Source: a virus. From it: DNA of 41,590 nucleotides. The position numbers and the translations under genes are program-made. Positions within the stretch are counted from its first letter, which is position 1. Each line of letters starts with the position of its first letter. Under the pieces are notes generated by a model that was not told the DNA's origin, searched no databases, and saw only the letters and a program-made list of their open reading frames with translations. The stretch covers positions 1-41,590 of the IMG/VR virus record IMGVR_UViG_3300043445_000063; one strand, given 5' to 3'. Positions 23,106 through 30,478 of this stretch are shown here, in pieces.

Positions 23106-23549
23106 ATGCCGAACCACCCCACCAAGGCCCTGCTGAAGGCCGCGTCCGCCCACGCGCGGGCCATCGTGCTGGAGCTTCGCCCCCGCTACACGAGCGACGA
23201 CTCCTTCGCGAAGGCGCTCGGGGTCACGCAGAGCGCGGTCAACAAGTTCAAGAACGGCAAGGCCGAGCTAGGAACGCGGATGCTGCTGGGGATCGCGCAC
23301 CTCTCGGGCCGCTCCCTCGATGACGTCTGCGGCTTCGCTCGGATGCCGCACGCCCTCGACCCCTGGGAGATCGCCCGCCTCTACCTCTCCACCGGAGCGA
23401 CGCCGCAAGGGGTCTCCCTGGCCCGCGCCCGCAACGAGGGGCGCGTGCTGTCTCCGCGGGAGTGCGCGTCCCGCATCCTCGACGCCGAGCGCGATCTGTC
23501 CCTCGGTTCCGAGGACGACACGCACATCCGCACGAAGAACCACGCGTAA
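23106..23549 (+). CDS. XRE-family DNA-binding regulator (divergent)
   Basis: A 147-residue protein starting MPNHPTKALLKAASAHARAI with an HTH at about 38-70 (SDDSFAKALGVTQSAVNKFK, NGKAELGTRMLLGIAHLSG). The rest is helical with a C-terminal segment that could mediate dimer formation. It is transcribed away from the 22769-23017 repressor, with only 89 bp between their starts, as in phage lysogeny switches. Weak GGTGG before the ATG. The gene has no peptidase signature, so no LexA/CI-type self-cleavage is visible. Confidence 0.78.
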   Translation: MPNHPTKALLKAASAHARAIVLELRPRYTSDDSFAKALGVTQSAVNKFKNGKAELGTRMLLGIAHLSGRSLDDVCGFARMPHALDPWEIARLYLSTGATPQGVSLARARNEGRVLSPRECASRILDAERDLSLGSEDDTHIRTKNHA

Positions 23550-23563
23550 ACACGGGGGAAACT

Positions 23564-23582
23564 GCTTTTTATTCGCAAAAGC
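23564..23582 (+). terminator. Hairpin after the plus-strand XRE gene
   Basis: GCTTTT at 23564-23569 pairs with AAAAGC at 23577-23582 around a 7-nt loop. It sits 15 bp after the stop of 23549, but its T residues are in the stem and no T-run follows. It could slow transcription or separate the regulator from the early promoter downstream. Confidence 0.35.
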
Positions 23583-23593
23583 ATATTCTTCCC

Positions 23594-23622
23594 TTGACCT
23601 AGCTCATTCATATGCGCATAGT
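23594..23622 (+). promoter_or_regulatory. Rightward early promoter with palindromic operator
   Basis: TTGACC (23594-23599), 17-bp spacer, CATAGT (23617-23622); the predicted +1 is at or next to the GTG start at 23629, 6 nt after the -10 box, so the transcript would be leaderless. The perfect palindrome TATGCGCATA (23611-23620) overlaps the -10 box. The same hexamer and spacer occur in the leftward promoter. Confidence 0.65.
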
Positions 23623-23628
23623 CCTGGG

Positions 23629-24078
23629 GTGAACGCGAAACACGCCACCCGAGACCAGCTCCGCCAGGCCCTGCACCTGTCCGACGCGCTCCGCCGCGTC
23701 GAGCCCCGCCACCCCGCGGTCGCCGCCCTCGGCGACCTGCTCGCCTTCGCCGCTGTCGACGACGACGCCGCGGTGGACCGCGACGAGCTGCTCGCCGCCC
23801 TCGAGGCCGTGGGCCCCGTGCTCGCCGCTCACGCCGCCGACGGCGACCTCCGCGTGGTGCAGGTGGCGAGCACGAGCCGCCCCGGGCTCTCCCACCGCGT
23901 GACCCTCGCCGGCTCTCGCGCCGTGTCCTGCACCTGCGAGGACGCCGTGCGGCACCCGCTCTCCCGCTGCAAGCACATGGCCAGCGCCGAGCAGACGGGC
24001 GCGCCCTCCGCGGGCCCCATGCTCTGCGTGGTCGGCCCCCGCACCCGCGGCCCCCGCCGCGCTGCGAGGGCAGCGTGA
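23629..24078 (+). CDS. SWIM zinc-finger protein
   Basis: A 149-residue protein, first gene of the rightward early operon. The C-terminal part has AVSCTCEDAVRHPLSRCKHM with Cys101, Cys103, Cys114 and His116, a CxC-x10-CxH SWIM zinc finger, which mediates DNA or protein binding in many bacterial and eukaryotic proteins. The N-terminal 80 residues are helical and Ala/Asp-rich. The GTG start at 23629 coincides with the predicted transcription start. The stop overlaps the next gene as GTGA. Confidence 0.75.
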   Translation: MNAKHATRDQLRQALHLSDALRRVEPRHPAVAALGDLLAFAAVDDDAAVDRDELLAALEAVGPVLAAHAADGDLRVVQVASTSRPGLSHRVTLAGSRAVSCTCEDAVRHPLSRCKHMASAEQTGAPSAGPMLCVVGPRTRGPRRAARAA

Positions 24079-24350
24079 GCCGCCCCCAGGGCTGCTCGTG
24101 GATGGTTTTCTCGGACTACTCCGCCGAGGTGACCGTGGAGGCCGACGTGGACGGCCAGGACGTGACCGTGCGCGTCTCCTGCCAGCTCGCCCACGCGGAG
24201 CCGCGCGTTCTCTACGCCACGAGCGCCGAGGTCCGCGGAGCGGGCGAGGGCGCGCTCGCCGTGGGCGACGTGGTGCCGGTCTCCGAGGCGATGATCGCCG
24301 ACGTCGAGACCGTGCTGGTGGACGCCTGGATCGATGTGGAGGCCGCGTGA
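24075..24350 (+). CDS. Small beta-rich protein, unknown
   Basis: A 91-residue protein (CSWMVFSDYSAEVTVEADVD, DVTVRVSCQLAHAEPRVLYA, then an acidic helix MIADVETVLVDAWIDVEAA). GTG start at 24075 and GTGA overlaps on both sides. No family recognised. Confidence 0.65.
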   Translation: MSRPQGCSWMVFSDYSAEVTVEADVDGQDVTVRVSCQLAHAEPRVLYATSAEVRGAGEGALAVGDVVPVSEAMIADVETVLVDAWIDVEAA

Positions 24351-24808
24351 GCAACGAGATCACCATCTTCGGACCAGACCAGAGCGGGGGCCGAGCCTGC
24401 CAGTTTCACCGCGACGGGCTCACCGTCCTTGTGCGCCCGAGTGGCGCCGAGCAGAACGCAGACGCGCACGCGCTGGCCATCGCGCTCGAGGCGGAGACCT
24501 CGACCATTGCCCTGCTCGACGCGCGGCTGTTCGAAGCTCGCGAGGAGCACCGCCGGGAAGTCGCTCGTCTGTCCGGGCAGATTCCGCCGAAGTCGCCGCG
24601 CCGCCTTATTGGGCCGGGGTTTGTCCGATTTGACACCGACGGGCGTCCGTGGGTCCTCGGGAATCGCGAGAAGGGCTGGGCCCACTTTGGCTTCATCTGC
24701 GACGACTGGGACGACCTGTTTCGCCGATTCAATGTCAGCGTGACCGCGTACGGGACCGACAAGCACGGCCCGTGGTGGCAGGTCGAGACGCGCGAGGTGT
24801 CCCCGTGA
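24347..24808 (+). CDS. Unknown early protein
   Basis: A 153-residue protein. Residues ~30-80 are a Glu/Arg/Ala-rich helix (ADAHALAIALEAETSTIALL, ARLFEAREEHRREVARL), and the C-terminal half has an alpha/beta part RPWVLGNREKGWAHFGFICD followed by DWDDLFRRFNVSVTAYGTD and WWQVETREV. The region 24600-24640 is less GC-rich than its surroundings. No function recognised. Confidence 0.62.
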   Translation: MSNEITIFGPDQSGGRACQFHRDGLTVLVRPSGAEQNADAHALAIALEAETSTIALLDARLFEAREEHRREVARLSGQIPPKSPRRLIGPGFVRFDTDGRPWVLGNREKGWAHFGFICDDWDDLFRRFNVSVTAYGTDKHGPWWQVETREVSP

Positions 24809-25335
24809 ACACCGCCGCCTTCGCCGCCCTGCTCGCCGAGCTGCCCGGCCCCGTGGCCGCCTGTCTCGCCCGCTGCCGCGTGGCCGCCCTCGGCCGCCTG
24901 CGCGCCCGGATGCGTCACCTGCCCGCTGAGCGCCTCTCGGCCATCGCCGCCGAGAACCGCGAGGCCATCGCGCTCGCCAAGCTCTACCGCTCCGCCCCCG
25001 TGGATGCCGCGGGGATCGAGCTCGAGCACGTCGACCACGACCGGGCCGGCACCGTGCTCCTGGCCTGGTCCGCTCGGGGGCGCTCGCCCCACTGGCCCGC
25101 CATCCCCGAGTCGATGGACGTGCGCGTCTATCGCTACCAGGAGCGCGAGGTCTTCGTCGAGATGCACCTCGGGATCGCCGATGCGCGGCGCTCTCAGATC
25201 GGCCGCCATCGCTTCGCCGCGGGGCCCGACGATGCCGAGCGCACGGCGCGCCGCTGGGCCGCCTGCGCCCGCGCGGTGCTCGCCGTGCGTCCCTACCTGC
25301 CCGAGCCCGTGGAGGCCTGTGATGATGCCGCGTAG
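24805..25335 (+). CDS. Unknown early protein, helical N-terminus
   Basis: A 176-residue protein. The first 60 residues are helices with Cys (AACLARCRVAALGRLRARMR), followed by a beta part (GIELEHVDHDRAGTVLLAWS, MDVRVYRYQEREVFVEMHLG) and a C-terminal helix. It starts with GTG at 24805 (GTGA overlap). It ends at 25335, 14 nt inside the next gene. No family recognised. Confidence 0.62.
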   Translation: MNTAAFAALLAELPGPVAACLARCRVAALGRLRARMRHLPAERLSAIAAENREAIALAKLYRSAPVDAAGIELEHVDHDRAGTVLLAWSARGRSPHWPAIPESMDVRVYRYQEREVFVEMHLGIADARRSQIGRHRFAAGPDDAERTARRWAACARAVLAVRPYLPEPVEACDDAA

Positions 25336-25678
25336 CTGTGCCTGTGGTGGAGAGGGCTCCCTCGACTGCGGCTGTATCCCCGCGTCCCGCGCCTCTGCCG
25401 TGGTGCCGCGCCCCGCGCCCCCGTGGCCCGCTTGGGTCGGTGAGGTGATCGCGGAGTACGAGCGCCGCGTGGAGGCCGGGGACATCCTCGGCGCCGCGCT
25501 CCACGTGGGCACCTGGCCCGATGGCCTGCGTGAGTGCCAGTGTCACCGGAGCGGCGGAGAAGTCGAGGCCCCCGACGGCTTCGTGCCGTGCGGCGCCTGC
25601 GAGGGCTGGACCTATTTGTGGGATGCGCCGGAAGGCGTGGCCTTGGCGGCGCGCACGGCAGAGAGCGAGGCAGCGTGA
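25322..25678 (+). CDS. Cys-rich zinc-binding protein
   Basis: A 118-residue protein with two Cys clusters: MMPRSCACGGEGSLDCGC near the start and ECQCHRSGGEVEA to PCGACEGWTYLWD near residues 73-105. These are DnaJ-like CxxC...CxxC pairs and probably bind zinc. The ATG at 25322 has GGAGG 6 nt upstream, which decides the start despite the 14-nt overlap with the previous gene. Function unknown; a nucleic-acid or protein-binding role is likely. Confidence 0.65.
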   Translation: MMPRSCACGGEGSLDCGCIPASRASAVVPRPAPPWPAWVGEVIAEYERRVEAGDILGAALHVGTWPDGLRECQCHRSGGEVEAPDGFVPCGACEGWTYLWDAPEGVALAARTAESEAA

Positions 25679-26097
25679 AGGCCCTATCTATCCGCGCCCC
25701 GTGGTGGTGGATGATCTTGCACGCCGGCAAGCGCATCGAAAACCGCGGCTGGGCCCCGTCCTATCGCGGGCCGCTCTTGATCCACGCCTCGAAGTGGTAT
25801 CAGGCCCGCGAGATCGACGAGACACACAACGACGTGAGCGATCTTGTGTGCGCGTGGGCGGAGGCTGGAAACGAGCAGCCCACTCCGACGCAGGCTATGT
25901 ACCAGGCCCACCGCGGCGGGATCGTTGGAGTCTGCGAGCTGGTCGACATGCGCCGCAACGAAGGCGCGGACCCGTGGGAGGTGCCCGGCGCGCTGGGCCT
26001 CGTGCTCGCCAATCCGCGGCCGCTCCCGTTCGTGCCATTCAAGGGCGCGCTGGGGCTCTTCGATGTGCCGGACGCCCTCATGCGAGGTGTGCTGTGA
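25675..26097 (+). CDS. ASCH domain protein
   Basis: A 140-residue ASCH-domain protein: MKALSIRAPWWWMILHAGKR with the motif GKRIENR (residues 18-24) that defines the family ('GxKxxExR'), then GPLLIHASKWYQ and a closing strand GALGLVLANPRPLPF. ASCH domains bind RNA and have been proposed in translation or RNA-processing roles; some act as cytidine-deaminase-like or N4-acetylcytidine hydrolases. Phage copies are frequent and uncharacterised. GTGA overlaps on both sides. Confidence 0.85.
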   Translation: MKALSIRAPWWWMILHAGKRIENRGWAPSYRGPLLIHASKWYQAREIDETHNDVSDLVCAWAEAGNEQPTPTQAMYQAHRGGIVGVCELVDMRRNEGADPWEVPGALGLVLANPRPLPFVPFKGALGLFDVPDALMRGVL

Positions 26098-26351
26098 CCG
26101 GCCACCTGCTGGAACTGCTCCCCGCTGAGGCCGACACCCTCGCCGCCGCCGCGCGGATCCTCGCCGAGCGCACCATCGGATCGGTGGAGAGCGTGTCCCT
26201 GCGCGCTGGAGCGGGCCACTGTCGACTCGTCGCCCACCTGCAGAGCGGGGTGGAGCTGGAGCTGCGATACGTCGAGATCGGAGAGCGCACGGGGTCCGAC
26301 CTGGCCGCGAGCGTGAGAGTTCACAACGCGAGGAGGAGTGCAAAGCCATGA
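26094..26351 (+). CDS. Small unknown protein
   Basis: An 85-residue protein (MTGHLLELLPAEADTLAAAA, RILAERTIGSVESVSLRAGA, VELELRYVEIGERTGSDLAA) with an alpha-beta layout. GTG start at 26094 overlapping the ASCH gene stop as GTGA; the stop overlaps the next ATG as ATGA. No family recognised. Confidence 0.6.
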   Translation: MTGHLLELLPAEADTLAAAARILAERTIGSVESVSLRAGAGHCRLVAHLQSGVELELRYVEIGERTGSDLAASVRVHNARRSAKP

Positions 26352-26683
26352 GCAACGAGACCTACAGCAGCATCCGCGAGACCTTGGACCGCCTCGGCGC
26401 CCCGCCCGGCGGGACCATCAGCGAGCGCATCGAGAGCCTCTTGCGCGACCGAACGGACGCCGCCGCGCGCATCGTCCTCGCCGAGCGCGACAAGAGCACC
26501 GAGGCCATGGCCGCGCTCAACGCGGCCGACGTGTACACCACGGGCACCGTCGCCCACGGGATCGCCTACCTCGCCGAGCAGCGGAACATCGCCACGAGGC
26601 GCGCCGTCGCCGCCGAGCGCGCCACGCTGCGGGAGCGCCAGTGCGCCGAGAAGGCCCGCGCGGACCTCGCGAGGTCGACGTGA
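26348..26683 (+). CDS. Helical protein, unknown
   Basis: A 111-residue mostly helical protein (SSIRETLDRLGAPPGGTISE, RIESLLRDRTDAAARIVLAE, RAVAAERATLRERQCAEKAR). Coiled-coil like. ATGA overlap at the start; GTGA at the end. No family recognised. Confidence 0.62.
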   Translation: MSNETYSSIRETLDRLGAPPGGTISERIESLLRDRTDAAARIVLAERDKSTEAMAALNAADVYTTGTVAHGIAYLAEQRNIATRRAVAAERATLRERQCAEKARADLARST

Positions 26684-27102
26684 GCCCGATCGCCCTCTGC
26701 CCCCGCTGCCAGCGCATCGGCCGCCGCATCGACGCCAGCACCATCCAGTGCAACGAACACGGCACGATCGCCCGCAGGAGCTGCTGCTCGAGCTGGCTCG
26801 GCGACGCCCACGAGGGCGCGTGCCCCGCACAGCACCGCGCGACGTTCGCCGAGGCCCGCATCGAGTGCCGCCTCGGGGCCCTGCTCCACGACGACGAGAG
26901 CCAGCCCCTCGACGCGCCGCGCGGACGGGTGAGCCCCGAGGCCGTCGAGGCAGCTCGTGCCCTGCGCGGAGCCTCTGCGCAGCTCCAGGCCGCCGAAGGA
27001 ACGAGCGGGTGGGCCGAGCTCCACGCGCACCTCCGTGGCCTCGCCGTCACCCTCGTGGAGGAGCTGCGCGCGTGCCAATCCGAGGGGAGAGCCGCAGCGT
27101 GA
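26680..27102 (+). CDS. Zinc-ribbon protein, unknown
   Basis: A 140-residue protein. Residues 7-10 CPRC and then CNEHG near 25, SCCSSWLGDAHEGACPAQHR near 38-57, form Cys/His pairs suited to one or two zinc ions. The rest is helical with Arg/Ala (EAVEAARALRGASAQLQAAE). GTG start, GTGA overlaps on both sides. One of several small zinc-binding proteins in this operon. Confidence 0.65.
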   Translation: MSPIALCPRCQRIGRRIDASTIQCNEHGTIARRSCCSSWLGDAHEGACPAQHRATFAEARIECRLGALLHDDESQPLDAPRGRVSPEAVEAARALRGASAQLQAAEGTSGWAELHAHLRGLAVTLVEELRACQSEGRAAA

Positions 27103-27359
27103 GCACCGAACAAGGCACCACGGAGCGCGGCGAGCGCTTCGTCTCGATCACCTGCGACGGATGCGGGCTCGTGATGCACGCCGTGGGCGCCGGGCTCGTC
27201 CGTCTCGAGACGGTGCTCGTCCCCCGCGAAGGCCTGCACCACTGTCCGGGGTGCCGCGCCAAGCTCGGCCCAGTTCCGCCCGCGAACGATGGCGATCTCG
27301 AGGTCCTGCTGGCGTCGAGCATCGCCGAGGTCCCCTGTCCGCACCCGGAGCACCGCTGA
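27099..27359 (+). CDS. Small zinc-ribbon protein
   Basis: An 86-residue protein with ITCDGCGLVMHAVGAG and HHCPGCRAKLGPV, a CxxC...CxxC zinc ribbon with about 30 residues between the pairs. GTG start, GTGA overlap; its TGA shares a base with the ATG of the exonuclease gene. May bind nucleic acid or serve as an adaptor of the next gene's product. Confidence 0.62.
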   Translation: MSTEQGTTERGERFVSITCDGCGLVMHAVGAGLVRLETVLVPREGLHHCPGCRAKLGPVPPANDGDLEVLLASSIAEVPCPHPEHR

Positions 27360-28375
27360 TGCAGCGCATGACGAACAGCCGCTTGCGCGCCTATCGACGG
27401 TGCCCGCGGCTGCACCACTACAGCTACAACCTCGGGATCCGCCCCGCGGTGGCGCACGAGAACCTCAGCTTCGGCACGCTGGTCCACGCGGCCCTGGAGG
27501 CCTGGTGGCTGGCCTCCGCCGAGTCCCCCGAGGATCGGCTGAATGCCGCGCTCCTGCCTCTGGAGAAAGAGCCCGACCCCTTCACGCGCGCCCGTGCCCG
27601 GGTGATGATCTACGGCTACCACGAGCGGTGGATCGATGCCTCGGACGAGTACGAGACGGTGGCCGTAGAGCGGGAGTTCGAGATCCCCCTCGTGAACCCG
27701 TCGACCGGCGCGGAGAGCCGCACCTTCACCCTGGCAGGCAAGGTGGACGCCATCGTGCGGAAGCGCGCCACGGGGGAGTTCTACCTCATGGAGCACAAGA
27801 CATCAGCCGAGGACGTGTCTCCGGGATCGGACTACTGGGCGCGCCTCGTGATGGACTCGCAGGTGTCGATCTACATCGGCGCCGCGGCATCCTCGGAGCC
27901 CGTGCAAGGGTGCCTCTACGACGTGCTCGGCAAGCCTGGGCAGAAGCCCTTGCAGGCCACCCCCGAGGCCGATCGGAAGTACACCAAGCCGACGAAGGCC
28001 GAGCCCACGCCGCGCCTGTACGCCAATCAGCGCGAGTCCGACGAGACGGTGGAGGAGTACGAGAGCCGGATGCTGGAGCACGTAGCGAGCAACGTTGATC
28101 GCTACTACGCGCGATCCACCGTCGTCCGCTTCGGGAGCGAGCTCCAGGCCGCCGCCGCCGACACGTGGCACGCCGCCCGGATGATCCGCGAGGCGCAGAT
28201 TCTGGACAGGCATCCACGGAACCCGGACGCCTGCCACACGCGCGGCTCCACGTGCATTTTCTTCGGTGTTTGCACTGGCACCGAGAGCCTGGATGATTCA
28301 AGATTCACCCGCGTGGAAAACGTACACGCGGAGCTTTCTCCGCGGCGGCTGCCCCTGGCTCCCGCTGCGGAATGA
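27359..28375 (+). CDS. RecB-like PD-(D/E)XK exonuclease with probable 4Fe-4S cluster
   Basis: A 338-residue nuclease of the RecB/Cas4-like PD-(D/E)XK type. Motif: SFGTLVHAALE with His43; LAGKVDAIV with Asp130; FYLMEHKTSA with Glu145-x-Lys147. Cys15 (CPRLHHY) and the C-terminal Cys292, Cys299 and Cys305 (CHTRGSTCIFFGVC) are in the layout that binds an iron-sulfur cluster in AddB and Cas4. It is followed by a RecA-like ATPase and an SSB-like gene, the standard exonuclease-annealase-SSB set of phage recombination. The ATG shares one base with the previous stop. Confidence 0.85.
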   Translation: MQRMTNSRLRAYRRCPRLHHYSYNLGIRPAVAHENLSFGTLVHAALEAWWLASAESPEDRLNAALLPLEKEPDPFTRARARVMIYGYHERWIDASDEYETVAVEREFEIPLVNPSTGAESRTFTLAGKVDAIVRKRATGEFYLMEHKTSAEDVSPGSDYWARLVMDSQVSIYIGAAASSEPVQGCLYDVLGKPGQKPLQATPEADRKYTKPTKAEPTPRLYANQRESDETVEEYESRMLEHVASNVDRYYARSTVVRFGSELQAAAADTWHAARMIREAQILDRHPRNPDACHTRGSTCIFFGVCTGTESLDDSRFTRVENVHAELSPRRLPLAPAAE

Positions 28376-28424
28376 CCCGAAGCCCCGAACAGCAGAACAG
28401 CAGATCTCGAAAGAGGAGAGACCC

Positions 28425-29417
28425 ATGCCGACCCCCATCCCCAAGCCCATCGCTCCCGTCGTCGCCCCCATCAAGCGGGCTCCCCGTGTCCGCCTCGCCG
28501 ATGCGACGAGCGGCGTCATCCACGGCCCGACCCGTGTGCTCCTGTTCGGCGTCGACAAGATCGGCAAGAGCACTTTCGGCGCCTGCGCGCCCGGACCGAT
28601 CTTCTTCGGCGCCGAGGACGGATCGAGCCAGCTCGACGTGTTCCGGTACCCTCAGCCGAAGGATGATGCGGGGGAGCCGCTCCCGTTCGAGTGGCCCGAT
28701 CTGCTGGATTGCATCGAGCAGCTCACGACGGAACAGCACCCCCACAAGACCCTCGTGATCGACACGGTGGATTGGCTGGAGCCGAAGATCCACGCCTGGA
28801 TTTGCCAGCGCGACAACAAGAGCAGCATCGAGGACTACGGCTATGGCAAGGGGTACACGGCCGCCCTGGACCAATGGCGCATCCTTGTCTCGCGGCTCGA
28901 CGCGCTGATCTATCGGCGCAAAATGAACGTGATCCTGCTCGGCCACGCCATCATCAAGACCTTCAAGAACCCGGAGGGGGAGGACTACGACCGTTTCCAG
29001 TTGGCCCTCAACGAGAAGGCGTCCGGGCTCCTGCGGCAGTGGGTCGACGCCGCCCTTTTCGCCAACCACGAAATCTACTCGGTCGCGTCGAAGGACGAGA
29101 AGCGCTTCCGCGGCGTGGCGACCGGGAACCGCGTGATCCACACGGAGCGGAGCGCGGCGTGGGACGCCGGCAATCGCTACAGCATCCCCGCGCAGCTTCC
29201 GCTCTCGTGGGACGAGTACTGGGCCGCCATCACCGCCCACGCGCCGAAGAGCCTCGCCGAGGTGACCGCCGAGCTCGCCGCCCTCGTGGCCCGCGTGCCC
29301 GAAGCCGCGCGCGCCAAGGTGCAGGAGCAGATCGACACGAAGGCCGGCAACGTCCCCGCGCTCGAGCGGTACGCCGCCGCGCTCCGCGAGAGACTCGACG
29401 CGGAGCAAGCGGCGTAG
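28425..29417 (+). CDS. RecA-like P-loop ATPase, Sak4-type recombinase
   Basis: A 330-residue protein with a RecA-core P-loop: LLFGVDKIGKSTFGACAP with Walker A GVDKIGKST (residues 42-50) and Walker B TLVIDTVDW (109-117), plus VILLGHAIIKTF as a sensor strand. The short size and placement between an exonuclease and an SSB-like gene match Sak4, an annealing/strand-exchange protein of phages. Residues ~245-320 form a helical C-terminal part. A strong AGAGGAG site precedes the ATG. Could also be a generic AAA_24-type ATPase; the neighbours favour Sak4. Confidence 0.82.
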   Translation: MPTPIPKPIAPVVAPIKRAPRVRLADATSGVIHGPTRVLLFGVDKIGKSTFGACAPGPIFFGAEDGSSQLDVFRYPQPKDDAGEPLPFEWPDLLDCIEQLTTEQHPHKTLVIDTVDWLEPKIHAWICQRDNKSSIEDYGYGKGYTAALDQWRILVSRLDALIYRRKMNVILLGHAIIKTFKNPEGEDYDRFQLALNEKASGLLRQWVDAALFANHEIYSVASKDEKRFRGVATGNRVIHTERSAAWDAGNRYSIPAQLPLSWDEYWAAITAHAPKSLAEVTAELAALVARVPEAARAKVQEQIDTKAGNVPALERYAAALRERLDAEQAA

Positions 29418-29474
29418 TCGCAGCCGCACAACAGCACACCAGAGACTCAGAAAGACCAGAGGAGCCAGAAGAAG

Positions 29475-29999
29475 ATGAGCAGCATTCAACCGGGCAAATA
29501 CAGGGCACGCGCGCAGGCCGATTCGGTCCAGTTCGGCGAGAGCAGCAAGGGCACCGAGCAGATCGCGATCACCTTCGATCTGCTCGACGAGAGCGACGCG
29601 CCGAGCGGACAGACGATCACCTGGATCGGCTTCTTCTCCGAGAAGACCGAGGCGCGCACCGTGGAGTCCGTGGGTCACTGCGGGTGGGACATGGCCACGG
29701 GGCCGAGCAACGCCCACCGCGTCGCCGACAACGTGGTGGAGCTCGTCATCGAGGACGAGCCCTACGAGGGCAAGAGCTATCTGCGGGTGAAGTGGATCAA
29801 CCGCATCGGCGCGCGGTTCGCTTTCGAGAAGCCGATGGACCAGGGGCGCACGGGCTCCCTCTTCGCCCGCATCAAGGCCCGCGCGGCGAGCACGGGCGCC
29901 GTCCCCGCGGCTCAGCCGAGGAGGCCCGTTCCGCAGCGGCCTGCCCCTGCCCCTGCGTCGGATGATGGCTACGGCGGGGTCGAAGAAATCCCCTTCTGA
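29475..29999 (+). CDS. Single-stranded DNA-binding protein (SSB-like, DUF669-type)
   Basis: A 174-residue protein. Residues 1-120 are an OB-like beta barrel (MSSIQPGKYRARAQADSVQF, EQIAITFDLLDESD, WIGFFSEKT, VVELVIEDEPYEGKSYLRVK). Then comes a Pro/Ala-rich linker and the acidic tip DDGYGGVEEIPF, the typical end of SSB proteins ('DDDIPF') that recruits partners. This kind of protein replaces the host SSB in phage recombination. Placed directly after the Sak4-like gene. Confidence 0.8.
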   Translation: MSSIQPGKYRARAQADSVQFGESSKGTEQIAITFDLLDESDAPSGQTITWIGFFSEKTEARTVESVGHCGWDMATGPSNAHRVADNVVELVIEDEPYEGKSYLRVKWINRIGARFAFEKPMDQGRTGSLFARIKARAASTGAVPAAQPRRPVPQRPAPAPASDDGYGGVEEIPF

Positions 30000-30014
30000 C
30001 ACACCACAATCACC

Positions 30015-30051
30015 GCCCCGCCCCGGTAGCCTTTGGCCCGGGGCTTGGGGC
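30015..30051 (+). terminator. Strong GC hairpin between SSB-like and next gene
   Basis: GCCCCGCCCCGG (30015-30026) pairs with CCGGGGC-TT-GGGGC (30038-30051), a 12-bp GC stem with an 11-nt loop and a 2-nt bulge. No T-run follows, so it may be an attenuator or a processing stem rather than a simple terminator. Confidence 0.4.
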
Positions 30052-30069
30052 GTTGGAGGTATTGAGACC

Positions 30070-30393
30070 ATGGCCAGCAAGACAGAACCCTACAAGCCCG
30101 TTGCCCGCGTCGGGAAGTGGCGCCGAACGTTCGGCACCGAGAAGCGACTGCGGCTCGACGCGCGCCGCTTCGACCTCGACTTGATCGCCGATGAAGAGGG
30201 CGCAGCAGCCGACGTGTACGAGCAGATCCGCGGCATCGACGTCGACACGGGGGCCGCGACGCTGCGCACCGCACGCCCCGGCCGCGCCAAGGCAACCGCC
30301 GTGGCCATCGCCCGCAAGATGCTCCAGAAGATCATCAACGACGGCGAGGACGCCCGCGCGCTACTCGCCAAGCTGGACGACGTGCCAACGTGA
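30070..30393 (+). CDS. Small unknown protein
   Basis: A 107-residue protein: MASKTEPYKPVARVGKWRRT, a basic segment FGTEKRLRLDARRFDLDLIA, and a helix RAKATAVAIARKMLQKIIND. It has GGAGGT 9 nt before the ATG at 30070. Basic helices suggest nucleic-acid binding; no family recognised. Confidence 0.6.
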   Translation: MASKTEPYKPVARVGKWRRTFGTEKRLRLDARRFDLDLIADEEGAAADVYEQIRGIDVDTGAATLRTARPGRAKATAVAIARKMLQKIINDGEDARALLAKLDDVPT

Positions 30394-30478
30394 CACTGAC
30401 CACCGCGGCGGGCGCAGACGCCGCCCCGGGCTCACCGCCCGCGCCGTGGACCCCCGCAACGCACAAGGAGGACAGCAA

